Below, in pieces: positions 27,642 to 35,416 of a stretch of 64,000 nt of DNA (position 1 is its first letter; every line of letters begins with the position of its first letter). Location of the stretch: contig NZ_CP074349.1 of NCBI RefSeq assembly GCF_018343775.1, positions 3,090,001 to 3,154,000 on the forward strand, given 5' to 3'. Origin of the DNA: Pseudomonas cichorii. Lineage in GTDB: Bacteria; Pseudomonadota; Gammaproteobacteria; Pseudomonadales; Pseudomonadaceae. Below the pieces are notes generated by a model. That model saw only the letters and a program-made list of their open reading frames with translations. It was not told the DNA's origin and did not search any database. A program made the translations under genes and the position numbers.

Positions 27642-28452
27642 GGCCATTCTCCGGCAAATCCAGCGATTGAGGGTGACGTTGCGGATTGCGGCTCGCCCGC
27701 CGAAGGGTTTTGAGAATATCGATACGCAGAGCGCCCAGTTCATCTACCAGTTCGGCACGAGGCTGAGGCAACTGGATACGCCACTCGCCGAGAACCCGCG
27801 CCGGGGTGTTGCCCAGTAGCAGGATGCGGTCGGAAAGCAGCAGCGCTTCATCTATGTCATGGGTAATCAGCAACGCTGCGGTGCCATGCCGGGCGATCAC
27901 CCTGAGCAACAGTTGTTGCATGTCGGTACGGGTGACTTCATCCAGCGCACCGAAGGGCTCATCCAGCAGTAAAACTTGTGGCTGGCGTGCCAGGCAGCGT
28001 GCCAATGCTGTACGTTGCGCCATGCCACCGGAAAGCTGCGCCGGGTAATAGCTGCGAGCGTGCTCCAGGCCGACTTCGCCAATGGCCTGATCGATACGCC
28101 CCTGACGCTCGCTGTCTGTCAGTTGCGGCTGACGGGCAAAGTCCAGACCGAAGGCGACGTTCTTTTCAAGGTTCAGCCACGGCAACAGGCTGGGGTCCTG
28201 AAAAGCCACCGCCACTCGTGGATGAGGACCTTGCAGCGGTTCGCCAAGCAGGCTCACCGTGCCTTCGCGAGGGACCTGCAAACCGGCCAGTACGCGCAAC
28301 AGGCTCGACTTGCCGACCCCGCTCGGCCCAAGAATGGACACGATCTCGCCCTTGGCCAGTTGCAGGTCAAAGTTCTCCAGCACGTTTTGCCAGCCATTGT
28401 CCCGTTCGTACCCCAGGACGATGGCTGAAGCCTGCAACAGGAGTCGGCTCAT
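27607..28452 (-). CDS. ABC transporter ATPase, SsuB type
   Basis: 281 residues with Walker A GPSGVGKSS, Q-loop (FQDPSLLPW), signature LSGGMAQR, Walker B VLLLDEPF and H-loop ITHDIDEA. The start overlaps the preceding monooxygenase stop by 4 bases. The end overlaps the binding-protein start by about 35 bases, so the C-terminal tail is coded in an overlap region. Confidence 0.9.
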   Translation of the reverse strand: MSRLLLQASAIVLGYERDNGWQNVLENFDLQLAKGEIVSILGPSGVGKSSLLRVLAGLQVPREGTVSLLGEPLQGPHPRVAVAFQDPSLLPWLNLEKNVAFGLDFARQPQLTDSERQGRIDQAIGEVGLEHARSYYPAQLSGGMAQRTALARCLARQPQVLLLDEPFGALDEVTRTDMQQLLLRVIARHGTAALLITHDIDEALLLSDRILLLGNTPARVLGEWRIQLPQPRAELVDELGALRIDILKTLRRASRNPQRHPQSLDLPENGHVPGRFHSHTS

Positions 28453-29519
28453 GCGGCGTTTTCCCCGGCGTGTCGGCGCAGCTCGGCACGTAGCTGTACC
28501 AGGCTTGGCGTGACAATCGGCAAAAAGGCCGACTCGCGCCAGCGCCGTGCAAAAGCGCTGCCGTATTCACACAGGAAAGCCTTGCCGCCGCTGGCCTGAA
28601 GCTCCAGTTGCACGGCATTGGCGGCAGACTCGGCCAAGGCAATGCGCAAGCGAAACAAGGCAGCGGGCTGGGTCAGGAAACGGCCGTCGAGCAAGCCGCG
28701 CTTGAGATCACTCACCGCGCTCTCCAAATGGAGCCGGTATTCGTCCAGCTCGCCACGCAATACCGAACGTGAACCCTGCAAATGACTGTCGACTTCCTTG
28801 AGGGCACGTCGTGCCAGACCAATCGACATCCCGCATTGCAACCCCAGAAACGCCGGCCGCACTGCTGGCAGAAACTGCCTGGCATCGCCATGCAGCAGCC
28901 AGTCGTTGCTCAACTGGACATCCTTGAAATCCAGGGCCGCCGTGTTGGTCGACTGTAACCCCATCAATTGCAGATCGTCCGTGCGTTGCAAACCGCTGAC
29001 CGATTGCGGAATCGCCAGGATAAACGGCTTGCCGCCCTGTTCATGCTCAATGGCAGCAGCCACCACAAACCCGCTTTTGCGCAGGTTGGTGACCCAATGC
29101 AGGCGGCCGTTCAATTGCCAGTTGCCAGCCTGTTCACGGGCACTGACCTGCAACGTCTCGATGCCCGACAGAAACTTCATGGCATTGGAAAGGCCGGTGG
29201 CTCCCGCCAGACCACCACTGAGCAAATCCGGCAACAGACGCTGACGCAATGCCGCATTGGGGCTGTGCAGCAAATACTCGATAAAAGCCCGCTGGCCCCA
29301 CAACACGAAAGCCGCGGCCAAGGAATGACCGGCGACTTCTGCAACCGCTTCCACCGCATCGCTCAGGTCACCGCCTCTGCCCCCTTGAGCCGCATCAATC
29401 CCCACACCCAGCACATCTCCGGCCACCAGTTGCGCCAGCACCTGTTCCGGGTCCAGGCTGCCAAGGTCAAGCGCAGTGGCATGTGTGTCCAGCCATCGGC
29501 CTGATTCGGAGTCGAGCAT
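28449..29519 (-). CDS. Acyl-CoA dehydrogenase-fold flavoprotein (fourth, divergent copy)
   Basis: 356 residues from ATG 29519 (GGGAG 8 bases upstream). Acyl-CoA dehydrogenase-like architecture: QGGRGGDLSDAVEAVAEVAGHSLAAAFVLWGQ, GLSNAMKFLSG, LQVSAREQAGNWQLNGRLHWVTNLRKSGFVVAAA, then a helical C-terminal domain. It lacks the WRN-R-T--H-P ending of the DszC-like copies, so it is a more distant relative and its activity (monooxygenase or dehydrogenase) is open. It lies between an AhpD-like gene and the SsuBAC-like importer in one operon. Confidence 0.75.
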   Translation of the reverse strand: MLDSESGRWLDTHATALDLGSLDPEQVLAQLVAGDVLGVGIDAAQGGRGGDLSDAVEAVAEVAGHSLAAAFVLWGQRAFIEYLLHSPNAALRQRLLPDLLSGGLAGATGLSNAMKFLSGIETLQVSAREQAGNWQLNGRLHWVTNLRKSGFVVAAAIEHEQGGKPFILAIPQSVSGLQRTDDLQLMGLQSTNTAALDFKDVQLSNDWLLHGDARQFLPAVRPAFLGLQCGMSIGLARRALKEVDSHLQGSRSVLRGELDEYRLHLESAVSDLKRGLLDGRFLTQPAALFRLRIALAESAANAVQLELQASGGKAFLCEYGSAFARRWRESAFLPIVTPSLVQLRAELRRHAGENAA

Positions 29520-29541
29520 GATGTTTCTCCCGTGCCGCGTA

Positions 29542-30102
29542 TTAATGTTCAGGACCTTGCCACTGGTACTGGGCCAGTTCAGGGTTGAGCGGTGTTCTGG
29601 CAAAGACATTGGCAAAATTGCACAAGGTCGCCAGGCTGACACCCAGAATCACTTCCAGCGCATGACCCTGGCTATAACCGGCGGCCAGGAACGCTTCATA
29701 AGTGCTGTCGCTGACATTGCCGCGAGTCGCAATGACGGCGCGGGTAAAGTCAGCCAGTGTTTCGAGCTTTTCCTCAGGCAACTCGCCACGTTCACGCAGG
29801 GCATCGACGACTTCCCTTGGCAGCTTCGCCTTGTTGAGCGCCACTGCGGTATGGCCTGCCACACAAAAACTGCATTCATGTGTCGTGGCAGCAATCAGTT
29901 GTACGACTTCCCTTTCGGCCAGACTTAGCTCAGCCTTGGCGTTGAGCCCCGAAACGGTGAGGTAGGTTTCCAGCGCCGCAGGTGCATTGGCCAGCACGCC
30001 AAGCAGGTTAGGAATGAATCCGGAAGTCGCCTGGGCCTTTTCCAGAAAGGGCCTGGCCGCTTCGGGAGCGCTTTGCACGGAGTGAACAGTGACACGAGAC
30101 AT
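29542..30102 (-). CDS. AhpD-like / carboxymuconolactone decarboxylase family protein
   Basis: 186 residues from ATG 30102 (AAGGAG 8 bases upstream); a longer frame from an upstream codon is less likely. The family motif HECSFCVAGH has the redox-active CxxC and the following His of the AhpD/CMD fold (YciW/PA0269-like). Such proteins act as peroxidase-linked reductants or as partners in desulfurization operons. First gene of the operon, divergent from an AraC regulator. Confidence 0.82.
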   Translation of the reverse strand: MSRVTVHSVQSAPEAARPFLEKAQATSGFIPNLLGVLANAPAALETYLTVSGLNAKAELSLAEREVVQLIAATTHECSFCVAGHTAVALNKAKLPREVVDALRERGELPEEKLETLADFTRAVIATRGNVSDSTYEAFLAAGYSQGHALEVILGVSLATLCNFANVFARTPLNPELAQYQWQGPEH

Positions 30103-30205
30103 GGAGTGGACTCCTTGATACAAGATGGGTCCCAGTCTGTTGGTTATAAGAATTTCAATCCATATTCTAAAGTCGCAATTACTTGCTCCTGAGTGTTTCC
30201 CTTAG

Positions 30206-31117
30206 ATGATTTCATCAAGTCCTGTTATCGATTGGTTATTAGAAAGCCTTGAGCTGGATGCCAACCTCTTCCACGTGGGTCGCTACTGCGGCGGCTGGCA
30301 TGCCAGTACCCATGGCATGGCGCGGGCCAGTTTCCATCTAGTGGTTCAGGGCAATTGCTGGCTGCATATCGAAGGGCATGAACAGCCAAAACGGCTCGAC
30401 ACAGGCGATGCGGTGTTTCTGCTGCGCGACCTGGACTATCGGCTGTCGAACGAGGCACAACCCGAAGACGCCCGCCGCCAGCCGCGTATAGAGATGCAGG
30501 CCCTCAACAGCAGTGCAGCCGATGGCGTCGGGCTGGTCTGCGGTTTTTTCCATTTCCAGTCAGGCCTGTCGTCACTGCTGATCGAAGCCCTGCCCGACTG
30601 GCTGATACTGCGCGCTGACGAACCGTCCTCCGATGCCGCTCGCAGCCTGTTCCAGCTGATCCTGCAGGAATGCCAGCGGCTACCGGCACCCTCCTCGTCA
30701 ATCCTCGAACGCCTCAGCCACCTGCTGTTTCTGTATGTGCTCCGTCAGCACGTTGCCGACAACCCGGCACTGGGCGGCATGGTTGCACTGGCCAGAAACC
30801 CGGCGTTTGCAGGCCTGCTGGCAAAAATGATCGAACACCCGGAGCAATCCTGGGGCCTGGAAAGCATGGCCGCCTGCACCGGCCTTTCACGCTCGGCCTT
30901 TTTCAAACGCTTCAACGAACTGGCCGGCCAGTCACCGGGCCAGGTCCTGCTCGCCCTGCGCATGCGCCACGCTTGTCAGCTCCTCAAGGCGAACAAGACG
31001 GTTGAGCAAGTGGCGACTGCCGTGGGGTATCAATCGACTGCGGCGTTTACCCGGGCATTCAATAAAGCGATCGGGGTACAGCCGGGGGCTTATCGCAGGC
31101 AGCATGAGGGGGGTTGA
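30206..31117 (+). CDS. AraC-family transcriptional regulator with cupin sensor domain
   Basis: 303 residues. N-terminal ~185 residues form a cupin-type sensor (ASFHLVVQGNCWLHIEG, LDTGDAVFLLRDLDY). The C-terminal 100 residues are the AraC double helix-turn-helix (WGLESMAACTGLSRSAFFKRFNELAGQSPGQVLLALRMRHA..., VATAVGYQSTAAFTRAF). Divergent from the AhpD-like/ABC operon, which it likely controls. Related regulators sit next to many AhpD-like or oxidoreductase genes in Pseudomonas. Confidence 0.88.
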   Translation: MISSSPVIDWLLESLELDANLFHVGRYCGGWHASTHGMARASFHLVVQGNCWLHIEGHEQPKRLDTGDAVFLLRDLDYRLSNEAQPEDARRQPRIEMQALNSSAADGVGLVCGFFHFQSGLSSLLIEALPDWLILRADEPSSDAARSLFQLILQECQRLPAPSSSILERLSHLLFLYVLRQHVADNPALGGMVALARNPAFAGLLAKMIEHPEQSWGLESMAACTGLSRSAFFKRFNELAGQSPGQVLLALRMRHACQLLKANKTVEQVATAVGYQSTAAFTRAFNKAIGVQPGAYRRQHEGG

Positions 31118-31129
31118 GGGGGATGTCGT

Positions 31130-31287
31130 GTAATGCCGATCAGTTAAGCTCATAAATCACTTTGTGAGAGGCCGCTTGCTGGCGACTTCAGTGTACAGGC
31201 GCAGAATATCTGCCGGTTTCACAGGCCTTTTTCGCCAGCAAGCTGCCTTCCAAACGTTTTGCTTGTACCTTAACTGATCGGCATTAC
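31130..31287. mobile_element. IS4-type MITE, 158 bp
   Basis: Perfect 19-bp terminal inverted repeats GTAATGCCGATCAGTTAAG at 31130-31148 and 31269-31287, flanking a 120-bp interior with no coding capacity of its own. From memory the 18-base end TAATGCCGATCAGTTAAG is the end of IS4 of E. coli, so this looks like a non-autonomous derivative. No target-site duplication is visible, so the insertion is old or the ends have changed. It contains an inner inverted repeat (CTTGCTGGCGA / TCGCCAGCAAG). Confidence 0.65.
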
Positions 31288-31424
31288 GCCTATAACGCCT
31301 GCTTACCCCCGTATATCTTTTGACGAATAAAACACCACACTCCCGTAAAGACTCCGTATAGATAATTGCTATCCCCCGTCCTTGCATTACCCTCCAGGCT
31401 TCACATTCTGCGGGGAGATCAATA

Positions 31425-31541
31425 ATGGAAAACTCGGACCTGGGCTTCATGATCATCATAATGATCGGGCTCTTTGGATTTGCTTCGTTCCTTTTTGAAT
31501 TTCTTGGCGCACGTTACTCCAAAAAGAACAAACCACGCTAA
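31425..31541 (+). CDS. Small single-pass membrane protein (38 aa)
   Basis: A 38-codon frame with a strong ribosome site (GGGGAG, 8 bases upstream). It begins MENSDLGF, continues as a ~22-residue hydrophobic helix (MIIIMIGLFGFASFLFEFLG) and ends with a basic tail (ARYSKKNKPR). Acidic N-terminus, one membrane span, positive C-terminus suggest the N-out/C-in orientation. A hairpin follows 28 bases after the stop, making a complete small transcription unit. Not recognised; no function can be assigned. Confidence 0.65.
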   Translation: MENSDLGFMIIIMIGLFGFASFLFEFLGARYSKKNKPR

Positions 31542-31568
31542 ATCAAAAGCGAAACGTCCTGATACGTG

Positions 31569-31599
31569 ACAGGCGCACCGTTGATAAGGATGCGCCTGT
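31569..31599 (+). terminator. Hairpin after the small membrane protein gene
   Basis: ACAGGCGCA / TGCGCCTGT, 9-bp perfect stem with a 13-base loop, followed by a T-containing stretch (TCCATTTCTAT). It lies between the small gene and the convergent GNAT-peptidase gene. Confidence 0.55.
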
Positions 31600-31623
31600 G
31601 TCCATTTCTATATCGCCAGACAT

Positions 31624-32712
31624 TCAAAACAGCACTAATGCGGCCCTGACTTTATCTTTGCCAAATACGCTCATCCGCTCGAACTCCTGATGCGTCAAGG
31701 GAACGTGTTGGCAGTCCAGGCGCTGACGGTATCGACCATGGTCCAGATCGGGATCATGCAGGTACACGAAGTCTTCATCACAGCCCGTTATGACCACCCA
31801 ATGCGGGGCCTTGGAGCGTGTCAGCCGGTAGCTGCTGATCAGGACGATGGGGACGCCGCCCTCGGTGAAAATCCGTGGCAGGTCCAGGCGGCCAGACCGG
31901 GATTGTTGTACCCCGCTGGCTTGCAGCTCCCGGCAAAATGCGTCATGCACCAGGCGCATGACCGACTTCTTGTCCTCGCGACGTACGCCATCCAGAAACA
32001 GCGGCCCTGTGCGACTCACTTGCAGCCGTACATCGAACCCGCGTCGCCAGGCAGCCAGTGCGAGGCCATGGGGGCTGCAACCGCCGTGACCGGAGGTCAT
32101 GAAAATAGTCGTGGCTTCGCGCCACAGTTGAATTTCCTCGTCCCGGGAAAAGGTTCGATCCGGATTGAGGGCCTTCATGGCCATGAGCAATGACGCCGCG
32201 CCACAGGTAAATTCGGTTGTCTGGGAGTAATACGGAACCGCCATGACGCTGCCTGCAACCGGCAAAACGATACGCTTCTCATAACGTAGCGCACGGGCAT
32301 GGTCCTGATAATAATCGTCCACTTCGGCAAAGAGCCGGTAACCCGCACGCTCGTAGAGACGGATAGCTGCCGGGTTGTCGGGGCGGACCTCAAGACGCAG
32401 GTGCGCGCACTCGTGCTCAATGGCCAGTTGCTCTGACTGCTGAAGCAGTGCCAGTCCAAGACCCGCTCCCCTGGCCCGGCTGTCAATCGCCAGTGAATAC
32501 AGCCTTGCCAACGAGGTGCCGCGATGAAAGAGCACCAGTGCATACCCCATCAGGCCCTGATCGTCTTCGGCGACCAATAACCGGGCGTGGGCACGCTGAA
32601 TCATCCACAGAAAGTTGCGTCGGGACAGTCGATCCTGCTCGAAACATTGATTCTCCAGAAGTTCAAGAGCCGGAATATCTTCGGCGACAGCAAAGCGGTA
32701 GTTAACATTCAT
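31624..32712 (-). CDS. GNAT acetyltransferase fused to C39-like peptidase domain
   Basis: 362 residues from ATG 32712. The longer frame starts at a TTG ten codons earlier. Residues ~1-150 are a RimI-like GNAT domain (LYSLAIDSRARGAGLGLALL acetyl-CoA loop, NPAAIRLYERAGY). Residues ~160-362 are a C39/papain-like peptidase domain (DUF3335): Cys in FTCGAASLLMAM, His in APHWVVITG, Asp in YLHDPDLDHG. This fusion is known to occur next to RLAN-type ATP-grasp ligases in proteobacteria, as here. It may acetylate and process a peptide or metabolite made by the ligase; the substrate is unknown. Confidence 0.82.
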   Translation of the reverse strand: MNVNYRFAVAEDIPALELLENQCFEQDRLSRRNFLWMIQRAHARLLVAEDDQGLMGYALVLFHRGTSLARLYSLAIDSRARGAGLGLALLQQSEQLAIEHECAHLRLEVRPDNPAAIRLYERAGYRLFAEVDDYYQDHARALRYEKRIVLPVAGSVMAVPYYSQTTEFTCGAASLLMAMKALNPDRTFSRDEEIQLWREATTIFMTSGHGGCSPHGLALAAWRRGFDVRLQVSRTGPLFLDGVRREDKKSVMRLVHDAFCRELQASGVQQSRSGRLDLPRIFTEGGVPIVLISSYRLTRSKAPHWVVITGCDEDFVYLHDPDLDHGRYRQRLDCQHVPLTHQEFERMSVFGKDKVRAALVLF

Positions 32713-32805
32713 GGTTTTACCGTAAATAAAGCGTAACGACAAAGGACAGACCTGCTCAAAACATGTTTTATAGAAAACACTTACACGGCAAAGGCCCCCT
32801 TTATC

Positions 32806-34386
32806 ATGGTTTCGGTGTATTCAAACGTAATGGAAATATTACCAAAGGTCGAGTTCAATCTACCTTCAACGAAAGAAACCCCGACCGCACTGTTTGCCCC
32901 TAGCAAGTTACTGGTTATTGTCGAGCGCCGTGACGACTGGCTCGATTATTTACCCAGCGAAAGTATAGTAACCGCCCAGGAATACCTTGAAGACAAACGC
33001 TATAAAAACCCCGGCGGGCAAGTTCAAGTCATCAACCTGTGCCGCAACTATAAATACCTTGGGCACGGTTACTACTGCTCGTTATTGGCAGAAGCACGGG
33101 GCCATAAAGTCATCCCCTCGGTCAAGACCATCAGCGAACTGACAAAGCGCTCGCTCTACGGCCTGGCACTTGAAGACCTGGACCGCGTACTGGATAACGC
33201 CATCGCCGATCACCCCTATGGCGAAACCGAAGGGTTTACGCTGAGTTTTCATTTCGGCAAAACCGACCTGATAGCGTTGCAAGGTCTGGCACAACAGCTG
33301 TTCGACACCTTTCCCGCACCCATCCTGCAAGTGGAGTTCATCAAGAACCAGCGTTGGCATATCGCCGGAATCAAGGTAGGAGCCCTGCACAAGCTGCGGG
33401 AGGAACAGCAACACGATTTTGCCCATGCGCTGGACACCTTCAATCGGCGCATCTGGCGTCAGCCTGTTTCACAACGCCAATCCCGTTATGACCTGGCCAT
33501 TCTCCATGACCCGGCAGAGGCCCTGGCACCTTCCAATCCTCTGGCCCTTCAGCGTTTCGTCGATGCAGGTCAGCGCCTTGGCATTGATGTGGAGCTGATC
33601 GAAAAGAAAGACTATGCGCGGCTGGCCGAATACGACGCACTGTTCATCCGTGAAACCACCAGCGTGGCCAACCACACGTATCGTTTCGCCAAGAAAGCCG
33701 AGAGCGAAGGCCTGGTGGTCATGGACGACTCGGCTTCGATCCTGCGCTGCACCAACAAGGTTTTCCTCACCGACCTGCTCAACAAACACAATCTGGGCAT
33801 GCCCGCGACCGAGATCCTTTATCGTGATCGACTACACGATCTGGAACAGGTGGGCGAACGCCTGGGGTTTCCTGTGGTACTGAAAATCCCGGACGGCTGT
33901 TTCTCCCGTGGCGTGATCAAGGTAGAAAACCAGGCCGAACTCGCCAAAGCGGCAGCCGAACTCTTCGAGCATTCGGTATTGCTGCTGGCTCAGGAATACC
34001 TCTACACCGAGTTCGACTGGCGTATCGGCGTGCTCAACCGTCAGCCTCTCTATGCCTGCCTGTACTTCATGTCCAAAGGGCACTGGCAAATCTATAACCA
34101 CAAGGCTCAAGGCAGCGAAGTCAATGGCCTGTGCGAAACAGTCCCCATCGAAGACGTACCCCCGGATGTGGTCAAGCTGGCCGTGGACGCCGCCAGTCTG
34201 ATCGGCGACGGACTCTATGGCGTCGACCTCAAGCAAACCGACAAGCGTCTGGTGGTCATCGAGGTAAACGATAACCCCAACCTGGATGCCGGGATCGAGG
34301 ATGCCTGCATTCAGGACCAGCTATACGACCGGATACTGGAGGAGTTCGTCCGTCGTCTAGAGCTCAAGCATCAGGCCCATGGTTAA
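32806..34386 (+). CDS. RimK-like ATP-grasp ligase with RLAN domain
   Basis: 526 residues. N-terminal ~200 residues are the RLAN-type domain (LLVIVERRDDWLDYLPSESIVTAQEYL, CRNYKYLGHGYYCSLLAEARGHKVIPSVKTI). The C-terminal half is an ATP-grasp fold (KVFLTDLLNKHNLGMPATEIL, FPVVLKIPDGCFSRGVIKV, FDWRIGVLNRQPLYACLYF) with the metal-binding end VIEVNDNPNLDAG. The family makes amide bonds with amino acids such as glutamate. Divergent from the GNAT-C39 gene (93-bp gap) and followed after 26 bp by a CorA-family gene. Known in the literature as a conserved amidoligase-GNAT-peptidase association; the product is not established. Confidence 0.85.
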   Translation: MVSVYSNVMEILPKVEFNLPSTKETPTALFAPSKLLVIVERRDDWLDYLPSESIVTAQEYLEDKRYKNPGGQVQVINLCRNYKYLGHGYYCSLLAEARGHKVIPSVKTISELTKRSLYGLALEDLDRVLDNAIADHPYGETEGFTLSFHFGKTDLIALQGLAQQLFDTFPAPILQVEFIKNQRWHIAGIKVGALHKLREEQQHDFAHALDTFNRRIWRQPVSQRQSRYDLAILHDPAEALAPSNPLALQRFVDAGQRLGIDVELIEKKDYARLAEYDALFIRETTSVANHTYRFAKKAESEGLVVMDDSASILRCTNKVFLTDLLNKHNLGMPATEILYRDRLHDLEQVGERLGFPVVLKIPDGCFSRGVIKVENQAELAKAAAELFEHSVLLLAQEYLYTEFDWRIGVLNRQPLYACLYFMSKGHWQIYNHKAQGSEVNGLCETVPIEDVPPDVVKLAVDAASLIGDGLYGVDLKQTDKRLVVIEVNDNPNLDAGIEDACIQDQLYDRILEEFVRRLELKHQAHG

Positions 34387-34412
34387 TCAACCTTTGCAGT
34401 AGAGACGCCAGA

Positions 34413-35348
34413 ATGATTGAAAGCTATAGCCTCGATGCCGGGGCGCTACACGCAACAACGGCCGAGGATGCGCCGCTATTGTTATGCACGGACCCTACAG
34501 CGCAGGAGCGGGATTTTCTGCATCGCACCTTCAAGGTCGACGCCCATATGCTGGATTCGGCGCTGGACCCTGACGAGGTGTCCAGAATCGAATTCCATGA
34601 TGGTCAGCTCTTTCTGATCTGGAAGCGGCCGGAAAGCTATTCGGGCACAGCGGCCATGACGTTCGAGGTGTCGTCCTTCGGTTTGATGCTCTCACCCGAG
34701 AGCCTGGTGGTGATTTCTGCGGGGAATTCACTGCTCAGTGCAGGGGGCACCCATCGCCCCTTGAAAAACCCGCTCGATATCCTGATCGATTTGCTGTTCA
34801 ACAGCGTGCACCACTATCTGGGACACTTGCGGGTGATCAAGCTGATCGCCCGAGAACTGCACAAGAAGTTCGACACGTCTCTGAACAATCAGCACCTGCT
34901 GCACATGTTCAATCTCAGTGAAAGCCTGATCTATTACATCAACGCGATTCAGAGCAATGGCGCGGTCCTTGAACGCTTGCACAATCACGCCGAGAAACAG
35001 GGGTTTCCCGCTCATTTCATCGCGTTGCTGGACGACCTGATAATCGAGAACGATCAGTGTTACAAACAGGCCAGAATCTATTCCACCGTGTTCGCCACGC
35101 TCATGGACGCCCGAGGCAACATGGCAAACAACAACATGAACTCGATACTGCGCAACCTGACCGTGGTCAATGTGGTATTCCTGCCGCTGAACCTGATCGC
35201 CGGTATCGGAGGCATGTCTGAGTTCAGCATGATCACGGCGGGTTTCCCGTGGTGGATATCATTCCCGGCACTGATTGTGGGCATGCTGCTTCTGAGCCTG
35301 TTGATGGTGGTAGTGCTCAGAAAATCGTTCTTTCGCAGCGGCACCTGA
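34413..35348 (+). CDS. CorA-family divalent cation transporter with GMS instead of GMN
   Basis: 311 residues. Long cytoplasmic domain with α-helical stalk, then two C-terminal membrane segments (VVNVVFLPLNLIAGIGG, and FPALIVGMLLLSLLMVVVL) typical of CorA/ZntB. The selectivity motif at the end of TM1, normally GMN, reads GMS (GIGGMSEFSM). Such variants may change ion preference or direction. It follows the ATP-grasp gene by 26 bp, probably in one operon. Zn2+, Mg2+ or another metal is possible. Confidence 0.85.
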   Translation: MIESYSLDAGALHATTAEDAPLLLCTDPTAQERDFLHRTFKVDAHMLDSALDPDEVSRIEFHDGQLFLIWKRPESYSGTAAMTFEVSSFGLMLSPESLVVISAGNSLLSAGGTHRPLKNPLDILIDLLFNSVHHYLGHLRVIKLIARELHKKFDTSLNNQHLLHMFNLSESLIYYINAIQSNGAVLERLHNHAEKQGFPAHFIALLDDLIIENDQCYKQARIYSTVFATLMDARGNMANNNMNSILRNLTVVNVVFLPLNLIAGIGGMSEFSMITAGFPWWISFPALIVGMLLLSLLMVVVLRKSFFRSGT

Positions 35349-35374
35349 CGACAGCCACAGGTTGTACCCGGTAG

Positions 35375-35400
35375 AAAAAAGCCCCGCCATCAGGCGGGGC
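35375..35400 (-). terminator. Intrinsic terminator of the SyrD-like gene
   Basis: GCCCCGCC-ATCA-GGCGGGGC, perfect 8-bp GC stem, with six A on the plus strand to its left, i.e. a U-run in the minus-strand transcript. It lies 17 bp beyond the SyrD-like stop codon and may also stop transcripts from the left. Confidence 0.85.
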
Positions 35401-35416
35401 CAAAGAGTCGCAAGCC

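Noticed and set aside
30103..30205. σ54 promoter for the AhpD-like operon
   Set aside because: The best candidate on the minus strand has GG-N11-GC spacing, which σ54 does not tolerate; the AraC regulator more likely controls this unit.
31118..31130. Target-site duplication flanking the MITE
   Set aside because: Flanks on the two sides do not match over the 11-13 bases expected for IS4-type insertion.
31157..31459. 100-codon minus-strand frame across the MITE
   Set aside because: It crosses the MITE end and overlaps the small membrane-protein gene; no ribosome site or domain.
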